Shown: in pieces, positions 5,569-8,875 of the stretch
Numbering within the stretch: position 1 is the first letter of the stretch
Layout of the letters: the number at the start of each line of letters is the position of its first letter
Assembly (NCBI GenBank): GCA_029239575.1
Contig: JARBUP010000103.1
Span: forward strand, 1 to 8,875
Length of the DNA stretch: 8,875 nucleotides
Source: Bacillota bacterium
GTDB lineage: Bacteria; Bacillota; Clostridia; Tissierellales; Sedimentibacteraceae
Direction: 5' to 3'
Program-made: the position numbers and the translations under genes
Notes under the pieces: model-generated
Told to the model about the DNA's origin: nothing
Seen by the model: the letters and a program-made list of their open reading frames with translations, nothing else
The model's database searches: none

Positions 5569-6364
5569 GCATTTCATTTATATAAAGTTTTGATGCTTTT
5601 TTAATTATTTCATTATTAGAAGAATTATACGTAATATCATCTATTTTTCTTATAGGAAGTACATCATTAGATGTTCCAGTTATAAATGCTCCATCAAATG
5701 TTTTTAATTCATCTAAATAAATTTCTCTTTTAACAACTTTAATATTATTTTTTTCGCACACTTCTATAACTTTAGATCTTGTAACTCCTAATAATACCGC
5801 ACTATCCTTAGATGTTATTAGTTCAGAATTTTTTACGAAAAATACATTTGATTTGCTTCCTTCGCTAATTGTATTGTCTTCATTAACCAAAATAGCTTCA
5901 AATGCCATGCTTTCTTTTAATAATTTATCTATTGATTCTTTAAAATCTGCTTCATAATGTTTAACATTTGGATTTTCTCTATGTTTTTTTACGCTTACAG
6001 TGATAATTCCATTTTCAAATTCTTCTTTTGATGGATAGCTGCTTTTAACAAAATACATTAAAACAACAGGTTCTTCATCTATTAAATAAGAAACCCTTAT
6101 ATTGCAATTTTCAAAATTATTATTTGAAATAAGCAGTTCTATATTATGCTTGAAGTCTTTATAATCAATTAAATAATTAATATTACTTAAACTGATACTT
6201 TTGTTCATTCTTTCAAAATGTTCTTGTAAAAAAATAGGTTTATTATTTATAACTCTAATAACTTCATAAATTTTAACATTATCTTTATTAAGTAATAATT
6301 CTACTTTTTCTTTTGATATAATTTCACCGTTTTTTACATTCATATCAGATACTATTTTAATCAT
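5552..6364 (-). CDS. Class IV PLP-dependent aminotransferase (substrate unknown)
   Basis: A 270-residue protein of fold-type IV, the group of branched-chain and D-amino acid aminotransferases and aminodeoxychorismate lyase (PabC). Counting from the chosen start, visible are the arginine-containing YEVIRVINNKPIFLQEHFERM (33-53), the likely cofactor lysine Lys135 in PNVKHYEADFK, Glu168 in ISEGSKSNVFFV, which contacts the pyridine nitrogen, LLGVTRSKVIE (191-201), and TGTSNDVLPI (229-238). I cannot assign the substrate; no folate, branched-chain or D-alanine gene lies nearby to guide it. An ATG at 6374-6376 gives four more residues but has no SD, while the ATG at 6362-6364 follows GGAGG by five bases, so the latter is chosen. 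It overlaps the helicase stop by 8 nt, implying coupled translation. Its 3' end is antisense to the small RNA terminator, and no terminator of its own is seen. Confidence 0.88.
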   Translation of the reverse strand: MIKIVSDMNVKNGEIISKEKVELLLNKDNVKIYEVIRVINNKPIFLQEHFERMNKSISLSNINYLIDYKDFKHNIELLISNNNFENCNIRVSYLIDEEPVVLMYFVKSSYPSKEEFENGIITVSVKKHRENPNVKHYEADFKESIDKLLKESMAFEAILVNEDNTISEGSKSNVFFVKNSELITSKDSAVLLGVTRSKVIEVCEKNNIKVVKREIYLDELKTFDGAFITGTSNDVLPIRKIDDITYNSSNNEIIKKASKLYINEMQKNTP

Positions 6365-8792
6365 TTGCGCCTCCATTAAAATTTATTAAATTCTCTTTCA
6401 AATCGCTTATATTATATATTTTTTTATAATGTCGCCAATGTTCAGGATATAACTTCAAATACGAACTTTCACAAATTCTTGAATCTATTAATAAAACAGT
6501 TCCTTTGTCTTTTTCAGTTCTTATAACTCTTCCAGCAGATTGCAAAATTTTGTTCCAACCTGGATATTTATATGCTGCATCATACCCAGAATTATATTTT
6601 TCATCGAAAAAATTTCTGATTATGTTACGTTCAAAGTTTATTTGAGGTATTCCAGTTCCTATTATAATAGCACCAATTAATTTATCAAGGGTTAAATCAA
6701 GTCCTTCAGAAAAAATTCCTCCAACCACAGTAAACAAAACATTGTTTTTTTCACTCAAATCATTAAGAAATACATTTACTATTTCAGTTTGTTTTTCTTC
6801 TGATATGGCTTGGTCATGGACTATTAAATTTGAAACATCATATAATTGTTCATATATTTTTAGTGCTGTGTTTAAATAAGCATAGGACGGGAAAAAGACC
6901 ATGTAATTGCCCTTTTTTACAGTTACTAACGCATTTATGTATTCACACACTCTTTCTGCATTTAAATCCCTCACAGCATACTTCATGGATATATCCGCTG
7001 CTACTAATAAATTTAAATTATTTATATTAAATGGTGATTTTAATTTTAATATATAATCAGTATCTTCTCCACCAAGCAAATATTTAAAATGCTTTAAAGG
7101 GGTAAGTGTTGCTGAAAAAAATATAGAAGACCAACATTTCTTTTCTATTTCTTTTAATATTTTAGATGGATCAATTAAAAATAATTTTACAATAAATTTA
7201 TCCTTCATATAATCAACATAATAACAGAAATTTTTATCTGCTATTTCTGAGATTTTAATAAAAAATATACTTTTAAAATAAAGATCAGTTAATTCATCTG
7301 GAATTTCTTCTTTTTTAATATTAAGATTTTCTTTTTCGCTTAAATATACTTCAGCTTCCTCAACAAATTTTCTTAAAGAAGAAATTAATTCTTTAGGTTC
7401 CTCCGATAAAATACTTGTTTCGCTATAGTTTTTTTTAATTTCAAGAAACTTTTTGTTTATATTGTTTAATTCTTTTGTTAGAACTTTTTTTTCTTTTAAT
7501 AATTTATTAAGTTCCCAAAATTCTTCTTTTGTAATTTCAGGAGAATACATATTTCTTGATCTATCTTCTAAATTATGTGCTTCATCTATTAGTAAAATAT
7601 TATTGTTATTGGTGTAATCTTCCCTTTGTAAAGAAACTTTCGGGTCAAAACAATAATTATAATCACAAATTACTATGTCGGACAAATAGCTTAAGTCAAG
7701 ACTTAGTTCAAATGGGCACATTTCATTTTGTAAAGCTATTTTTTCTATGAAGTCCTTATCAAAAAGGCAATCATTTTTAATTACATTTAATAATACTTTG
7801 TTTAGCTTGTCATAATAACCCCTTGCATATTCACAAAATTCTGGGTCGCAATTTTTTTCTTCTTTAAAACATATTTTCTCTTTTGCTGTAATAACAACAG
7901 ATCTTAAATTTAAACCTTTGTTAATCATCATTTTCATTGTTTTAAATGCAATTGATTTTGTAGAAGATTTTGCTGTCAAATAATAAATTTTAGAGTTTTC
8001 TTTTAAATTTAAAGCTTTAATAGCAGGAAACAATACGGACACAGTTTTACCCACCCCTGTTGGAGCTTCAACAAAAAGTTTTTTGCCTTCTTTTATTGTT
8101 TTATAAACTGCAACAGAAAAATTTCTTTGACCAGACCTATAATTATCAAATGGAAATTTTAATTCATTTATTGTTTCTTTTCTTTGTTCATTTAAAAGAA
8201 TTATTGTATTTGCATAATCTATATAGCCATCAAGTAAATCATAAAAAAATAATTCTAAATATTCAAATGTTAATTCATATGTAAAAGTTTTAGTTTTATT
8301 AGAATCTAAATTATAATAACGAAGTTGAACATTAATATTTTTTAATTCATGCTGTAAACTGTAAATATAAGCATATACTTTTGCTTGTGCAATATGAGCT
8401 AAATTATGATCATCCATTATTGAATCAAGATTTAAATATGTTGACTTTATTTCATCAACAATTACAAAGTCATTATCTTCAATTATTCCATCAGCTCTTC
8501 CTTCTATATAAAAAAGTATATTGTTATATTCAAATTCATGTTTTAAGAAAAATTCTTTTTGATAATTTAAACCTTTTACAACCATTTCAGTTTGTAGAAT
8601 TTTATGAGCTTTTATACCTTCTAAAGCTCTGTCAGGACTCATGGACTTCGTATTTATATCTCCACCCATATAATTAAATTCTACTAATTGTCTTACTGAG
8701 AGTTTTATGGACGGGGTGGTTTGTATATTTGGAGCTTCTATAATGTTTGTATTATTTAATTTTTCTTCTTTTTCTATGTTATTACTGTCCAT
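6357..8792 (-). CDS. XPD/DinG-type Fe-S DNA helicase with N-terminal RecB-like nuclease domain
   Basis: About 811 residues from the ATG at 8790-8792. The N-terminal part (about 30-200) is a PD-(D/E)XK nuclease of the RecB kind: His63, Asp101 in GRADG, Glu114-x-Lys116 in DEIKS, and Gln136/Tyr140 (QxxxY). The rest is a superfamily 2 helicase: Walker A APTGVGKT (243-250), four Fe-S cysteines (308, 315, 320, 359, the last in CPFE), DEAH (402-405), SAT (560-562), GIFSEGLDL (692-700), and QSAGRVIR (751-758). A charged, partly coiled insertion (about 420-500) fits the arch domain. Such enzymes should unwind DNA 5' to 3' and trim it, probably in repair. The start is uncertain: the frame is open to the window edge, a TTG at 8844-8846 adds 18 residues without an SD, and the chosen ATG has GGAG four bases upstream. 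It overlaps the aminotransferase start by 8 nt. Confidence 0.88.
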   Translation of the reverse strand: MDSNNIEKEEKLNNTNIIEAPNIQTTPSIKLSVRQLVEFNYMGGDINTKSMSPDRALEGIKAHKILQTEMVVKGLNYQKEFFLKHEFEYNNILFYIEGRADGIIEDNDFVIVDEIKSTYLNLDSIMDDHNLAHIAQAKVYAYIYSLQHELKNINVQLRYYNLDSNKTKTFTYELTFEYLELFFYDLLDGYIDYANTIILLNEQRKETINELKFPFDNYRSGQRNFSVAVYKTIKEGKKLFVEAPTGVGKTVSVLFPAIKALNLKENSKIYYLTAKSSTKSIAFKTMKMMINKGLNLRSVVITAKEKICFKEEKNCDPEFCEYARGYYDKLNKVLLNVIKNDCLFDKDFIEKIALQNEMCPFELSLDLSYLSDIVICDYNYCFDPKVSLQREDYTNNNNILLIDEAHNLEDRSRNMYSPEITKEEFWELNKLLKEKKVLTKELNNINKKFLEIKKNYSETSILSEEPKELISSLRKFVEEAEVYLSEKENLNIKKEEIPDELTDLYFKSIFFIKISEIADKNFCYYVDYMKDKFIVKLFLIDPSKILKEIEKKCWSSIFFSATLTPLKHFKYLLGGEDTDYILKLKSPFNINNLNLLVAADISMKYAVRDLNAERVCEYINALVTVKKGNYMVFFPSYAYLNTALKIYEQLYDVSNLIVHDQAISEEKQTEIVNVFLNDLSEKNNVLFTVVGGIFSEGLDLTLDKLIGAIIIGTGIPQINFERNIIRNFFDEKYNSGYDAAYKYPGWNKILQSAGRVIRTEKDKGTVLLIDSRICESSYLKLYPEHWRHYKKIYNISDLKENLINFNGGAND
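6370..6374 (-). promoter_or_regulatory. Shine-Dalgarno that fixes the aminotransferase start
   Basis: GGAGG five bases before the ATG at 6362-6364. The first G of GGAGG is the G of the upstream in-frame ATG (6374-6376), so that ATG cannot use it. Both lie inside the last codons of the helicase gene. Confidence 0.75.
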
Positions 8793-8808
8793 AGCTCTCC
8801 AATATTGT

Positions 8809-8846
8809 TTTGCAAGGTATTTATTTAAGTTTTTTTTAATGTTCAA
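8809..8846 (-). promoter_or_regulatory. Weak candidate promoter for the helicase-aminotransferase unit
   Basis: On the minus strand TTGAAC (8841-8846) is followed after 17 bases by TAAATA (8818-8823), with a start expected near 8810. That would give a leader of about 18 nt before the ATG at 8792 and supports that ATG over the TTG, which lies inside this -35 box. The -10 box matches the consensus poorly, so this is only a suggestion. Confidence 0.25.
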
Positions 8847-8875
8847 TGCGGTTGATTTAACAACAATTTTTCTTC

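Noticed and set aside
8843..8875. The tail of an upstream gene in another minus-strand frame (ending in a TGA at 8843-8845)
   Set aside because: Only ten codons are visible before the edge, with no recognisable motif, so it cannot be told from a random open stretch.
1..8875. CRISPR arrays, insertion sequences, tRNA or rRNA genes, prophage genes
   Set aside because: No regularly spaced repeats, transposase motifs, cloverleaf-like CCA-ending segments or ribosomal RNA signatures were found while reading both strands. The remaining long frames on the plus strand are antisense shadows of the minus-strand genes.

Overview
The window is very AT-rich, and every protein gene I can support lies on the minus strand. 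Gene content and style point to a low-GC Firmicute, most likely Clostridium or a close relative: a rhodanese-less ThiI next to a NifS/IscS-type desulfurase, an XPD/DinG-type helicase carrying a RecB-like nuclease domain, a LysM protein without a signal peptide, purine-rich Shine-Dalgarno (SD) sequences, and a tiny cysteine-rich membrane protein of the kind common in spore formers. I do not name a species.

In the direction of transcription (right to left): (1) A helicase-nuclease (about 8792-6357, start uncertain) overlaps a class IV aminotransferase (6364-5552) by 8 bases, so the two are translationally coupled. (2) The gap at 5551-5353 contains the only plus-strand unit: a textbook housekeeping promoter, a C-rich structured RNA of about 90-110 nt, and two nested intrinsic terminators. 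This looks like an independent small regulatory RNA and is the most interesting item here. (3) A cysteine desulfurase (5352-4198) and ThiI (4170-3010) form a sulfur-transfer pair for 4-thiouridine in tRNA. (4) A 54-residue cysteine-rich membrane peptide (2944-2780) is followed by a strong terminator. (5) A clear promoter at 2657-2629 drives a short phosphoglycerate dehydrogenase (2597-1434), and 11 nt further on comes RNase HI (1422-982). (6) A four-LysM protein (902-195) is followed 23 nt later by the start of a patatin-like phospholipase that runs off the left edge.

Functionally this is mostly housekeeping: serine biosynthesis, RNA-DNA hybrid removal, tRNA thiolation, PLP chemistry and DNA repair, with two envelope- or spore-flavoured genes. 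No CRISPR array, insertion sequence, tRNA or rRNA was seen. Three starts are decided by SD sequences and lie inside longer open frames: serA, the aminotransferase and probably the helicase. The small RNA carries a 14-nt stretch perfectly complementary to the rnhA ribosome-binding region in this same window.
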